DNA from: Phaeodactylum tricornutum CCAP 1055/1
Lineage: Eukaryota; Bacillariophyta; Bacillariophyceae; Surirellales; Neidiaceae
NCBI RefSeq assembly: GCF_000150955.2
Contig: NC_011688.1
Span: 62,001 to 126,000, forward strand
Reading direction: 5' to 3'
Length of the DNA stretch: 64,000 bases
The notes beneath the pieces are model-generated. The model saw only the letters and a list, made by a program, of their open reading frames with translations. It had not been told where the DNA came from and made no database searches. Each line of letters opens with the position of its first letter. The stretch's first letter is position 1. Shown piece after piece: positions 19,698 through 30,589 of the stretch. Both the position numbers and the translations under genes were made by a program.

Positions 19698-21237
19698 ATG
19701 TCCCGCCACGGAGATATCTCGAGTTCTGAGGGTACGTGAGCTTCTTGCTTCTCCCACGCCATCCAATGTCGTCCTTTCTCATTGTCTCTCGAGTACCGTG
19801 GAAGTGTAGCTCCCAACCTATGTATCGGTGCTTCTGTAAACTCTTTATTACACACATTGTGTCGTCGCTCATTGTTATCTCTCTCCTTCTTTTCGTCGCG
19901 TTAGACACGGTCGGTGTCTGTGTCTTCCAATATCCGATGCCTCGTATGCATACCAACGACGAAGTAATGGAGAATGCCGCCAAGATCTGCGAAATCGTCA
20001 AGGGTACCAAAAAGGGATTACCTGGCATGGATTTGATTGTTTTTCCGGAATACAGTACCATGGGTATCATGTACGACCGTGACGAAATGTTCGACACGGC
20101 TTGTCAAATTCCTGGACCTCTTACCGACATGTTTGCCGAGACCTGTATTGAGGCCAAAGTCTGGGGCGTGTTTAGTTTAACTGGTGAGCAGGTACGTAAC
20201 AAGCAGTCATGCTTTTGCGTCTGAACAGTGGGGGGAGTGCCACCACTCCCACGTTTTGATTTGACAATCGATACTCACATGGAGCCGGGGTACCTGTACC
20301 CGTGCATTCGCGCGCATGTAGCACGAAGATCATCCCAACAAAAACCCGTACAACACGCTAGTCTTGATCAATGACCAGGGGGAAATCGTGCAAAAATATC
20401 GGAAACTGCTGCCCTGGACACCCATTGAGGGCTGGACCCCAGGAAATCTTGGCACCAGCGTCGTCGATGGTCCGAAGGGTATGAAAGTCAGCATGATTAT
20501 CTGCGACGACGGCAACTATCCTGAGATTTGGCGTGACTGTGCCATGCGCGGTGCCGAACTGATTATTCGACCACAAGGTACGATAGCCTGGCCTATAATG
20601 ACCGTTTTGGCAACGTTTCTCTCTCACACATCCACTTACTCTTCCTGGGTAGGCTACATGTACCCGGCCAAGGAACAGCAAGTGCTGGTGAGCAAAACCA
20701 TGGCGTGGTGCAATAACGTGTATGTGGCAGTGGCAAATGCGGCTGGGTTTGACGGGGTGTTCACATACTTTGGTCACTCCGCGATTATCGGTTGTGACGG
20801 GCGCACCTTGGGCGAATGTTCGACAGAAGTCAACGGCATTCAGTACGCTCAACTTAGTATTTCCGGAATCCGGGACGGACGAGCCAACGACCAATCTCAG
20901 AATCAGCTCTTCAAGCTACTTCATCGAGGCTATACCGGTGTTTACGCCAATGGTGACGGAAGCAAGGGTGTGGCGGAATGTCCGTTTGAATTCTATAATA
21001 CCTGGGTGACGAATCCGTTGGAAGCTCAGCGTATGTCGGAAAACATCACGCGTAAAACAATCGGAGTGGCGTGTAAGTATTGCCTAACTCTGATGGATGA
21101 CGGCTGAAGTAAATCAAAGCTGAAACGACATCACTGACAAACGTTTCTTCTCCATCACAGGCTGCCCCGTTGCAGGGATTCCGGCGCCTGTTGAGGAAGA
21201 GGATTGTGAGCTTACCCACGAGTTGAATCTCCAGTAG
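19698..21237 (+). CDS. amiE: Aliphatic amidase (nitrilase superfamily), five exons
   Basis: Hydrolyses short-chain amides to acid plus ammonia. Exons: 19698-19731, 19905-20191, 20322-20577, 20653-21072, 21161-21237; all introns are GT-AG. The product is 357 residues, against about 346 for bacterial AmiE, and is collinear with it: it begins [10 protein letters not shown] like bacterial MRHGDISSS. The catalytic triad is present: Glu60 in FPEYST, Lys135 in QKYRKLLPW, Cys168 in [21 protein letters not shown] and [15 protein letters not shown] are also conserved. The C terminus has [11 protein letters not shown], and the first exon is only 34 nt. The very close likeness to a bacterial enzyme, with eukaryotic introns, suggests old transfer from bacteria. 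No targeting leader is visible, so probably cytosolic; a nitrogen-scavenging role is inferred. Formamidase (AmiF) is the main alternative. Confidence 0.92.
20578..20652 (+). other. 75-nt in-frame intron of the amidase gene
   Basis: Intron 3 runs from GTACGA to GGGTAG, has length divisible by three and no stop in frame. If retained it would add 25 mostly hydrophobic residues between the active-site Cys segment and [10 protein letters not shown]. Bacterial homologues have no insert there, so I treat it as an intron. Confidence 0.75.
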
Positions 21238-21338
21238 GGCTGGTCAGTCTGTTACTAACAAGTATTGCGTGTTGATCAACAGGCGAAATTTCGTATGTAA
21301 GATTGCCGTTAATTAATATAGTTTGTTGAAGCACTGCA

Positions 21339-22622
21339 TTATTCTTGTGAAACTGTGGCAAAACCCATGGCAACTCGAGCGCTGTGCAGGGTCCTCTGCG
21401 CTACCTCGGAAGCGACGTCCGCTCCTTCCTTTAACACAGCTTGCAGGTATTCTTCGTCGGCACGTACGGCGTGATACCGCTTCTGAATCGGTTCCAGGTG
21501 ATTGACAATCGCGTCGGCCAAGATGGGCTTGAAATCGCCCCAGGTGAGGTCTCGGACTTGTGCCAATATATCGTCGCGGGTGCGATCCGGTTGAACGGCG
21601 GCAAAAATGTTCAATAGATTGGTAGCTTCTGGTCGTTCCGGATTGTCCCATTCGATGCCTTTGATTGCATCCGTTTTGCATCGCTTGACCTTTTCTCGAA
21701 TGACGTCAGGAGGATCCAGAACGTTGATGCGACTGCCGTCGTTCACGTCCGATTTGGACATTTTGGAGGTACCGTCCTGCAAACTCATCACGCGAGCCCC
21801 TTCCTTGACAATCATGGCTTCAGGTTCGACAAAGACGGGGCGGGAAGGGATGCCGGCCGCCTTGCAGCGCTTCTTGTAGGGATTGCCCTTGCAAAATAAA
21901 TCATGAAAGCGACGCGTGGTATCGCGAGCGAGTTCCAAATGCTGCCGCTGGTCTTCACCGACCGGAATTTTGTCGGCTTGGTACAAGAGAATATCGGCCG
22001 CCATGAGACTTGGGTACGTAAACAAGCCGGTGCCGACCGATTCGCCCTGTTTTTTGGCCTTGTCTTTGAACTGAATCATGCGCTCCAACCAGTTCATGGG
22101 GGTGATGCACATGAGCAACCAAGCAAGTTCGGCATGCTGCGGAACGTGAGACTGGACAAACACTTTACTTTTTGTAGGATCAATACCGGCCGCTAAATAC
22201 AAGGCGGCACTGGACAGGGTGGACTCACCCAAGTCCTGGGGATTGTGGGGCATCGTAATGGCGTGCAAATCGACGACGCAAAAGAAGTTTTCAGTTTGGA
22301 TTACATTCCCTTCTTCGTCTTGCGTGTCTGGGGCATTTTGGAAATCGACCCATTGTCGAATGGCCCCTAAATAGTTGCCCAAATGTAACGTGCCAGTGGG
22401 TTGTACCCCGGAAAGGACACGTTTGGTAATCACCCGGGGTTTCTTTTCGTTGGATGCCGTTTCGGTTGCTTGGTCAGCCGTAGCGCTAAAATGTCGCGTT
22501 GCCGTTGCCAACGTACGAGAAGTACGGTGTCGCACACCGACGGAGAGCGCAGTGACGGATCGGAACGAGAGGCTGCTACTGCTGGAAAGCATCAAGGTGA
22601 CGGCGATGGAGCCAAACTTCAT
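21339..22622 (-). CDS. Tryptophanyl-tRNA synthetase, bacterial type, organellar
   Basis: Class I aminoacyl-tRNA synthetase that charges tRNA-Trp. The 427-residue product has the HIGH-equivalent at GVQPTGTLHLGNYLGAIRQW, the ATP-loop KMSKSD, and the bacterial TrpRS segments CVVDLHAITMP, AAGIDPTKSKVFVQSHV and PVGEDQRQHLELARD. The bacterial/organellar form is clear; a cytosolic eukaryotic TrpRS would be longer and different. The first 55 residues form a leader: MKFGSIAVTLMLSSSSSLSF, then basic and hydroxylated residues (VGVRHRTSRTLATATRHFS). The full leader could be a signal/transit peptide for the plastid, and a second Met at residue 11 would give a mitochondrial-type presequence, so one gene may serve both organelles. 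The start is the ATG at 22622. It is convergent with the amidase. Confidence 0.9.
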   Translation of the reverse strand: MKFGSIAVTLMLSSSSSLSFRSVTALSVGVRHRTSRTLATATRHFSATADQATETASNEKKPRVITKRVLSGVQPTGTLHLGNYLGAIRQWVDFQNAPDTQDEEGNVIQTENFFCVVDLHAITMPHNPQDLGESTLSSAALYLAAGIDPTKSKVFVQSHVPQHAELAWLLMCITPMNWLERMIQFKDKAKKQGESVGTGLFTYPSLMAADILLYQADKIPVGEDQRQHLELARDTTRRFHDLFCKGNPYKKRCKAAGIPSRPVFVEPEAMIVKEGARVMSLQDGTSKMSKSDVNDGSRINVLDPPDVIREKVKRCKTDAIKGIEWDNPERPEATNLLNIFAAVQPDRTRDDILAQVRDLTWGDFKPILADAIVNHLEPIQKRYHAVRADEEYLQAVLKEGADVASEVAQRTLHSARVAMGFATVSQE

Positions 22623-23164
22623 TCTTGTGGGTCGGCGGGAAGAGTCACTGCACAAAGCGCAAGAGCGAGCCAACGGCAAGTTCAATTCGAGCCGTTCGTG
22701 GAAGGTTACCAGTAGAGAACTAACGAGAGGAGGGCACTGGTCAACCTCGGGACGAACAGGTGGATCCTTTCGCCCGGTCGTTTCTATGGAACCAAGGGTT
22801 CGATGCACAGAATGCAGTTGATGTTGATGGGTGGGTGAGAACAGAGCAACACACCGCGTGTGTTGTATTTTCCCTTGAACCCTGTCTTTGTCTCAGGGTT
22901 TTGCGGATGACGGGGCAGCTGACGTACGCGTCCTCTACGATTCAAATCCTTTCGCGAAATAGTGTCCCGTGAAATTGATACCTTTCTGTTACGCTCTCAA
23001 CAACAAATACGTTCGAGGTACAGAGGACGAGAGACTACGTGCTCCGGAAGGTTGGAATCTAGATGCAAGAATTGCAATAGCGGAGCAAAACAATCATGCT
23101 GCTGTGTGTAGGTGTAATCAATAGATAGTTTAGTGGCACAACGTGTTCCGATGTGTGCTCGCGG
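22623..23164. other. Intergenic, TrpRS promoter side
   Basis: About 540 bases upstream of TrpRS and downstream of the plastid FN3-like gene. The TrpRS frame stays open upstream but has no ATG there. No other element recognised. Confidence 0.45.
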
Positions 23165-23998
23165 TTAGTACTGCACGGGGTCCAAAAGCGAACCGGCCAC
23201 AACGGCGGCAACGGCGGCCAGCGCCATGGCACCGGCCGCCAAGACGGCACCTCTCTGTTCCTCGTCCGTCTCCACATCGACCAAACATTGGCTCATGTCA
23301 TTCTCCAAACCGCTTTCTTCGCACTCGGTGATACGGTAGAACCAACTGCCGTAGCCCACATTTTCGTCGAGGTATCGATAGTCTCCTCCCTCGACTCCTT
23401 TGGAAACTAGGGGACCGTAGGTTTCGTACGACGCCAGAACTTCAAAATCTGGCTGCTTGGCGGCCCGGCGCTTGATGATGAATCCCTTGGTGGATGTTTC
23501 GCCCCCCGTCGACCACTCCAACTCTACGGAAGTCCCGTCCACGACTTTACTCTTGAGTCCTGTCCCGGAGAGTTCCTGTACCGTACTATCCTTGAGCAGG
23601 GCACCCCGGACGGTGAGTTCCTCGTCTCTTCGGCGACGGCGGACTTCGGCCTTGTCGCGCATGATTTTCCGTATCTCGTTCTCGTCGTTCTCGGTGATGC
23701 CCATCCAGGGAGCGTACTCGTTTCCGCGTTCACTGCGGAGATTCGAAATGATCTTGTTCTTCTTCAAGGCTTTCTGCACCATCGCTTCGACTTCTTCCTC
23801 CAACGACTGGTCGTCCTTGGTAGTTTTGGTCGCTTCGGGAGTCTGCGTCTCATCGGACGACGCAAAGAACATGCCGCCCTTATCGTCCGCGAGTACGGTC
23901 TTCGTCGGGACGACAAAGGGTTTCCCGCAACGCGGTGCCAACGGAGCAAACGCGTGTACCGCGGTGAAGGTCAACGTAGAGGCCAACACAAATTTCAT
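23165..23998 (-). CDS. Plastid-targeted membrane protein with FN3-like domain
   Basis: A 277-residue protein with a textbook diatom plastid leader: a signal peptide MKFVLASTLTFTAVHA followed directly by FAPLAPR, where Phe at +1 is the residue required for import across the secondary plastid envelopes. Then comes a charged coiled stretch (EEEVEAMVQKALKKNKII; IRKIMRDKAEVRRRRRDEE). About residues 150-240 look like a fibronectin-type III sandwich (SVELEWSTGGETSTKGFIIK, then YRYLDENVGYGSWFYRITEC). A C-terminal TM helix (AVLAAGAMALAAVAAVVAG) precedes the short tail DPVQY. The likely place is a plastid membrane, probably thylakoid, with the sandwich domain on one face. The function is unknown. The ATG at 23998 begins the signal peptide; the longer open frame upstream lacks one. 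Confidence 0.8.
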   Translation of the reverse strand: MKFVLASTLTFTAVHAFAPLAPRCGKPFVVPTKTVLADDKGGMFFASSDETQTPEATKTTKDDQSLEEEVEAMVQKALKKNKIISNLRSERGNEYAPWMGITENDENEIRKIMRDKAEVRRRRRDEELTVRGALLKDSTVQELSGTGLKSKVVDGTSVELEWSTGGETSTKGFIIKRRAAKQPDFEVLASYETYGPLVSKGVEGGDYRYLDENVGYGSWFYRITECEESGLENDMSQCLVDVETDEEQRGAVLAAGAMALAAVAAVVAGSLLDPVQY

Positions 23999-24731
23999 GA
24001 TACTACACCGAATATTAAATACTGGTAGAGAAGGACTGAACGCGCACAAGTAAGTAAGTGTATTATTTGTGTTTATCGTGTTGCGTGTTTGTGTGGACCA
24101 AGAAACATCGTTAGTGGAAAGCGCTCATGGCGACCCGTAGTTCCTAAAACGTGTCCGTTCGTCACGAACCAAAACCGCTCGATGAGGCAGATTCACAGTC
24201 ATCGACGTGACTGTCAATACTGATAGATTTTTTGCCCGTGGAGCTTAACCGTCGCTGGTCAATCAGTGGGGTCGGTCAGGTTTGGTTCGCATACCATCAT
24301 ACCCCGTTCGGTCTGTCGTGCCAGTGACGACACTGGATGACGTGTTGCACGAGGCCCTACTGTAGGTTCTGGAAGGGTTGGGGGAAAATCCCGAATTCGA
24401 GAGACCGAAGCGATTCCGAGGCGACGTACAGGCACCGGAACGGGCACCGACAGACTCCCAATCACTTTTACCGTAGATTGCCAACGAACACAAAGAGCTT
24501 ACTAACAGTAACCCGAAATTGAAATACTCACGCGCACGTTTCGTTGTCCCTCTCCCTCGGTCCATCACAATATTGACCGAGACCTTTCCGGCATACTTTG
24601 TGTTACTGTGTGAATTGTATGTACCAGATCGACCTACTTTAGCTACAACAATAACAAAAACTGCAACGGACTGCAACAACAGCAACAATAACAACAGTAC
24701 CGTCGACAGCGTTCGTAGCAATTGCAGTAGT
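23999..24731. promoter_or_regulatory. Divergent intergenic region with imperfect inverted repeat
   Basis: 733 bases between the plastid protein and ABCF1 starts. At 24193-24216 TCACAGTCA and TGACTGTCA face each other around TCGACG (7 bp exact stem). The frame upstream of ABCF1 is open but has no in-frame ATG matching the family start. Confidence 0.5.
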
Positions 24732-27697
24732 ATGGCGCGAGGAAAGAAAAAGGGCGGACGTCGGGGAGACTCGAGCGACGAAGATCACGACACGAGTAAT
24801 CCAGCGCCTCCGGCTTCCACGGCTCCTCCCGCCGGTCCTTCCAAAAAGTCGCGCAAGGAAAAACGGCAACAAAAGAAGTCACAGCATGTGGAAGACGAAG
24901 ATAATGGATCGGTGGACGGTGCGGATCAATTGGCGGCACTCATCGCCGGTACCCAGTATGGGAGCGACAGTGATGACGATGATGACGCCCACGATCCCTA
25001 CGTCGCCCCACCTGCCTCACAAAACAACAAAGGTAAACATCAGAAAAAAATCAATGCCAAGCCTAAAGTACATTTTCAACCCTCGAGCGACGAGGACGAT
25101 GATCAAGATGTGGACGAAAACGAAGAAGCGGACAACGCTAGCGTCGCGGATCAGGACCAGGACGAGGACGAGAGTGTCCCACAGGTTGCATTCCAAATGG
25201 CGGATGACGACTGGGGTACTGGCAGTAGCACCAAAAAGAAGAAAAAGGAAAAGAAAGAAAAGAAGGAGAAAAAACACAAAAAGGAAAAGAAGAAGAAAAA
25301 GAAAAAGTCTTCCAGTGACGAGGACGAAGATTCGCCAGTCGAAGACCTTACCGAAGCCGTAAACGACCTAAACATTACGCACGATGAGCCCAAGAAAAAG
25401 ACAAAGTTCGAACTACAAATGGAAGCCGCAATGAAGAAGAAAGAGCAGGAAAAGGTACACGAAACCCCTCCCACGATCGAAAAGACGAAAAAGTCAAAGA
25501 AAGAAGCCGTTCCGGAACCTCAACCGGAACCCAGGGACGAAGAAACCCTAGACAATCACGAAGAACTCATGTATGGTGCCCCCGACGACAAGGTATGGTC
25601 CGATAAGAGTCACGCACAGCGCGATGCCGATGACGCCGAACCGGAAGATCATCACGGTCTCATGTACGGACCGGATGGCAAAAAACTCAGCAACAAAGAG
25701 CGCAAACGCCTGCTCAAGGTTAAGTTAGCCGAAGAGCGAGAAGCGGCATACGAAGCATCCGCATCCAAAGCTTCCAAGGAAGGGGCTCAATTTGCTTGTT
25801 CACAAACTGCCGTCAACGAGAAGGACCCGCAATGGGAAAACTCGCTGGACGTCAATATACCAAATTTTAGTATCAGTGCGGCCGGAAAAATCCTCTTCAA
25901 GGATGCCTCACTGACAATTGGACATGGTCGTCGGTACGGACTGGTTGGTCCCAATGGACGCGGAAAATCTACACTTTTGAAAATGATTCATTCGCGCGAT
26001 CTCAAGCTCCCGCCTCGCATTGACTTCTTGTACGTTGAGCAGGAAGTGGTCGCTGACGACACACCCGCAGTTGAAGCCGTTCTTAGAGCTGATACGGTGC
26101 GCTGGAATCTCATGGAAGAAGAAAAGACTCTGATGCAAGCCGTGGATGCTGGTGACGAGTCGGTCGAGAAGATTGAACGTCTGCAGCAAGTCGTGGACGA
26201 GTTGACCGCCATGGGAGCAGATTCGGCCGAAGCCAAAGCCCGTCGTATCCTGTACGGTCTCGGGTTCACTATGGACATGCAAACAAAGCCGACCAAGATG
26301 TTTAGTGGAGGGTGGCGCATGCGTATTTCGCTGGCACGTGCGTTGTTTGTTGAACCGACACTGCTCATGTTGGACGAACCGACGAATCACTTGGATTTGA
26401 ACGCCGTAATCTGGCTCGACGAGTACCTGCAAAGATGGAAAAAGACTTTGTTGGTGGTATCCCACGACCAGGATTTCTTAAACAGCGTTTGTCAGGAAAT
26501 GTTGCATATCGAGGACCTCAAACTAATTTCTTACAAGGGTAATTACGACAGTTTTAAAAAGGCCGAAGCGACCAAGTTTCAGCAACACATCAAGGCGTAC
26601 GAAAAGCAGGAAAAGCGTCTGCGGGAATTGAAAAGGTCGGGACAATCCAAGAACAAGGCACAGGAAACTGTCAAGAAGAGCTCCAAGCGAGAAGCTGGTG
26701 CGCGGAGTCAAAAGTTGAAAAACCAGGCAATTGCTGCGGGAACGGAAACGGCGGAACTATCGGAGCTCATTCATCGGCCAAAGGAATATCAAGTCAAGTT
26801 CGAATTTTCTGAGGTGAACGAGCTTACGCGCCCCGTGATTGAAGTGAACAACGTGCATTTCCGTTATTCACCAAAGCATCCCGTCATCTTTGAAAAGGTC
26901 GACTTTGGAATTGACATGGACAGCCGAATAACCATTGTCGGCCCGAATGGTGCCGGCAAATCAACGTTGCTGAAATTGTTGACGGGAGCGCTGAACGCGA
27001 CGGGGGGCGACGTCCGTCGCAATGGGCGCTTACGAATGGGTATTTACGATCAGCATTTTGTCGATCGACTACCGATGAATAAAACACCAGTGGAACACTT
27101 GCGAGATCGTTTCGAAGAAGAAACCTACCAATCGGTACGCAATCGTCTCGGAAAGTACGGCTTGGAGGGACACGCACACGAAGTCGTGATGCGCGATTTG
27201 AGTGGTGGCCAAAAGGCTCGAGTAGTTTTTGTCGAACTGAGTTTGCAGTGCCCGCATGTGCTTCTGTTGGATGAACCGACAAACAATCTCGGTACGTATC
27301 GTCAAGGAGATGTGCCTCGTCGACTTGTGTCTTGTGTGTACTAATAAATGTCAACATTCATCTGATATTCGATTCGTTTCACTTTTTGACTGCAGATATC
27401 GAATCCATTGACGCGTTGACCGACGCGATCAACGCATTCAACGGAGGAGTAGTCGTAGTTACACACGATCAGCGATTGATTGAAGAATGTGAATGCACCT
27501 TGTGGGTTGTCGAAAAGCAAGGGGTCACGGAATGGAAGGCTGGCTTTGACGATTACAAGGAGAACATTCTGCGTGAGTTGGAAGAAGAAGTAGAACGGGA
27601 GGCAGTGATTCGGAGACAAAAGATTGACGCTGCGGCTATTGCTCGTGCCGAAAAGCTGGCCCGACTGGCAAGCAAAGTCAAAACCACGAAGAAGTAA
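24732..27697 (+). CDS. ABCF1: ABCF1-type ribosome-associated ATPase
   Basis: A soluble twin-cassette ABC protein of 953 residues. Exon 1 is 24732-27291 and exon 2 is 27396-27697; the 104-nt intron splits a GAT codon inside the second Walker B region (LDEPTNNLDIES). Cassette 1 has Walker A GPNGRGKST, signature FSGGWRMRISLARALF and Walker B LLMLDEPTNHLDL. Cassette 2 has GPNGAGKST, LSGGQKARVVFVEL and VLLLDEPTNNL. Marks specific to ABCF1 are EQEVVADDTPAVEAVLRADT, FGIDMDSRITIVGPNG and the CTLWVVEKQGVTEW ending. As in animal ABCF1 (ABC50), the first 350 residues are a charged extension with long Lys/Glu and Asp/Glu runs, which in animals binds eIF2. The inferred role is translation initiation. The start is the ATG of MARGKKKGGRRG. 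Confidence 0.93.
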
Positions 27698-28152
27698 ACA
27701 TTACCGATTGAGATACTGGCATTTCAAAGTGACGATAGTAGTCCAGTACAGACGGCTAGATACAGATATGCACAAACGTCTAGATACAGTTGTAAGGAGC
27801 CAATATGGCAAACTCGCTACTGTAAATGATTAGCTCTTTGAATACAGTTGTTACTCTATAGAGACGCAACTTATACTAATAGGTTGCGTGAGTGGATTCG
27901 CGACCAGCAATGGAGTCTAGAGTAGCTCCTTTTAAGAGACCAGACAATCATCCGCGGTGATACGGTATCTCCCAAGGGTGCCCTCAGCCGACAAGGACCG
28001 TTCTTGCTTCACGACGGCATCAATGGCGTTTATCTTTGTATATGGACTGGTTGGATTATCCGTTGTTGCAGTGGATGATGGCCGCCGATAAGACGTCTAC
28101 CATTATAAGATTCCAAACAATGATGGGGTCTTTGTGTTCAATTCGTTCCACC
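27698..28152. other. Intergenic, convergent 3' ends
   Basis: About 455 bases between the ABCF1 stop and the stop of the START-like gene. It contains two imperfect copies of CTAGATACAG near 27751 and 27780 and the hairpin listed separately. Confidence 0.45.
27865..27888 (+). terminator. Small inverted repeat downstream of ABCF1
   Basis: CGCAAC at 27865-27870 pairs exactly with GTTGCG at 27883-27888 around a 12-base AT-rich loop. It lies about 170 bases after the ABCF1 stop. A role in 3' end formation is only a guess. Confidence 0.25.
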
Positions 28153-29628
28153 CTATGGTTGCTCCGAACAACTTTCTCCATCGACACGGGTGCCGCCTTC
28201 TGCACCATTGCTGAGAGGAGGAAGGGGCGTGGGTGTACGCAACCACTGCGACGCCTTTTGTTCCACGAGCGGTCGCAACCAGGTCGTGGCCCGGGGCATG
28301 GCCCGTTTGGCGGTATACTCTACGATAAAGCTCGGCAGCACGGAAGATACCTTTACTTCACAGAGCAGCCAAACGCGCGTCACGTGTGCCCCGCGACCGT
28401 CCGGATTGGACTGGGTGTGCCAAATGCCCTTGGCGTCTTGCAGGACGACATTTTTGCAGGCCTTGTCGAGGGTGAATTCCATAAAGTGTCCATCGGGATG
28501 TGGCACGTACTTGTGTATGGCGGCAATGTTGAGTTGGAATTTACTCAGTACGAAATTAGCGCGGGTGACACTGGCGTTGCCGTAGTGTCGCGTTTCCTTG
28601 CCCGTACCAGGCAGTAAGGGTTTTTCGGCAATATAGGAGCTTTTGAGATGCGTGTTGGTAAATATGCGCATGGAACGGACGGTACCAATGTTTTCGGGGT
28701 AGGCTTCAAAGTCCAGGAGACATTCCCAGACGACGTAGGGCGGTGCTTCCACATCCAAAACAACGTAGCCGGATCCTTCTCGACCCATTTTGGACTGTTC
28801 CTGTATCCGTTCACCGTTGGCGAGTGCCCGCCGCTGTTGGGATGAAAGATTGGGGAGGGCAAAGGGAAGAGGCTCAATGGTTTTGTTGTCGTTGTCGTCG
28901 GAATCAGGAATACCAGTGTCGGCGGAGAGAAAATTGTCGGCGGGTGTGGGAGTGGGTGAAATGGACGTGGGCAGTCGTCGTGTGGATGACGTCGTGGTGG
29001 AAAGGGGCGTACGGACAAGAACCAGTTCGGTATCGGTTCCGTTGCGCAAGGCGGCTGCCGGTGATTTCTTTTGGTAGACAAAGTCGGCATCCTGATCTGT
29101 GTAGCCCGCCAGTGAGGCTGCCTGTGACACCACCAAATCGTCATTGACGGTATCGGAACTGTTGCGGACTCCGGTGCGGTTGCGGGCCTTTTGGAGAACG
29201 GCCTTGACTCGTTTACGGACACCGAACCGTGAACCATCATTGTTGTTATTGTTGTTAATACTGTTGCTCCGCACCGAAGTGACTTTACGACTCCAAGTGG
29301 ACGTCGAGGGTTCTTCCTTGGTAGCGTGTAACGAACGTTGAGAAGGTCGGCCTTTAAGAGAATTCCAGAATGCCACGTTCCGACTGTTACTGGGAGACGA
29401 AGGACCGAAGCGGGTCCAAGGTTGCGCCAAGCCGTCACTGAAGGTCGGCAAGACGGAGGATGACCAGAGACAGAACAAAGTAGCTATGGAGATTCTTCCC
29501 CAGCACAAGGCTGAGGTTGGTGATCTCCGTCGGCGTGGGGCTGAGTGTGAAAGTGACCCTTTGACGGCAGTCATCGTCACTAAGGCTGATGTTGTTGTGG
29601 TCATCGTCCTGGAGATTGTGAAAGGCAT
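28153..29628 (-). CDS. START/SRPBCC (polyketide cyclase/COQ10-like) domain protein
   Basis: A 491-residue protein. The first 65 residues include a basic start and a hydrophobic segment (RISIATLFCLWSSSVLPTFS) that could be a signal anchor or part of a plastid leader. A long Ser/Thr/Pro-rich low-complexity region follows. A helix-grip (SRPBCC) lipid-binding domain spans roughly residues 275-450, beginning GSGYVVLDVEAPPYVVWECL and LDFEAYPENIGTVRSM, then VLSKFQLNIAAIHKYV and a final helix around KRAMPRATTWLRPLVEQKA. Proteins of this fold bind hydrophobic ligands such as sterols, lipids or quinones; the ligand here is unknown. It is divergent from the ADP/ATP carrier across a 2-kb region. The start is the ATG at 29628; no intron is needed. 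Confidence 0.75.
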   Translation of the reverse strand: MPFTISRTMTTTTSALVTMTAVKGSLSHSAPRRRRSPTSALCWGRISIATLFCLWSSSVLPTFSDGLAQPWTRFGPSSPSNSRNVAFWNSLKGRPSQRSLHATKEEPSTSTWSRKVTSVRSNSINNNNNNDGSRFGVRKRVKAVLQKARNRTGVRNSSDTVNDDLVVSQAASLAGYTDQDADFVYQKKSPAAALRNGTDTELVLVRTPLSTTTSSTRRLPTSISPTPTPADNFLSADTGIPDSDDNDNKTIEPLPFALPNLSSQQRRALANGERIQEQSKMGREGSGYVVLDVEAPPYVVWECLLDFEAYPENIGTVRSMRIFTNTHLKSSYIAEKPLLPGTGKETRHYGNASVTRANFVLSKFQLNIAAIHKYVPHPDGHFMEFTLDKACKNVVLQDAKGIWHTQSNPDGRGAHVTRVWLLCEVKVSSVLPSFIVEYTAKRAMPRATTWLRPLVEQKASQWLRTPTPLPPLSNGAEGGTRVDGESCSEQP

Positions 29629-30589
29629 CTGGTCACTGATAAAGTTCGTTGGGCAAAATTGGGAACGCGAATCCGTTGGTAGAAAGAATAGGAAACTGTG
29701 AGGTGGTCGAACAGTACGATGATGGAGGACAGATCGTCTGATGATACGTAGAGACGGAGTGAGAATCGAAGAGTCTCCCGAAAGGCGAGATTCGCGGGAG
29801 ATGCTATCCGTGATGGGTCGTTTCGGTTGACTGTTGTTTCGTCTGTCGATGGACTGAGACGAAAGCGTGTGATGGCTCGAACGTTGGTTCGTTCGTTTGT
29901 TCGTTCGTTGGTTGAAACGGTGATTGATACCAAGTGAAAGCTACTGCTTTGGCTGTGATTCCAGTTGCATACGATTCGTTACTAATGTAAGTAGGAAGAG
30001 ATACGACGAGTGTAGTTGGTCAAGAGTTGTGGGGAAAGTGGTTGTTGTAGTAACTGTAGGGAAGAATCAAGAAACCGTAGGTACGTAGACTTTCGATTCG
30101 AGTCGTTCCTCCCGAGTGGCGCGTGGTATACCACGATACTGATAGTGTAGCTGACTGACAGTGACTGACTGACTGACTGTGAGAGAGAACGTTGCGAGAA
30201 AAAGTGTTCGTTTGGGGTTCTCCCGAAAAAAAAAGGGTCGTGGTTGCACGCGGTACGGTAGCGCTGCTTTGGCTGTGTTGGGAAACACGGGCAACGCGTC
30301 CGTGTCGTTGGTACGAGGACCGAAGGACCGACGAAAGAGTCACTTTGGTGGCTTTCCCTACGAATACTTTTATTGGTAGACGGAACCTCTTCGGACCGTC
30401 CCTTATTTCTCCCTCTGCGTTGGTTCGGTGCACGCGTCGTCGTCATCCGTACCGAGAACGCGTCATCTAGTACGACACTTTACGAATGTCGTATGCTCTG
30501 TCTGTGGGATGCTCTGTCTGTCGTCCTGCACGTATGTCTGTCTGTCTGTCAGTCTGTCCCAATGGACCCTCCGTACGGACCCCCGGAAC

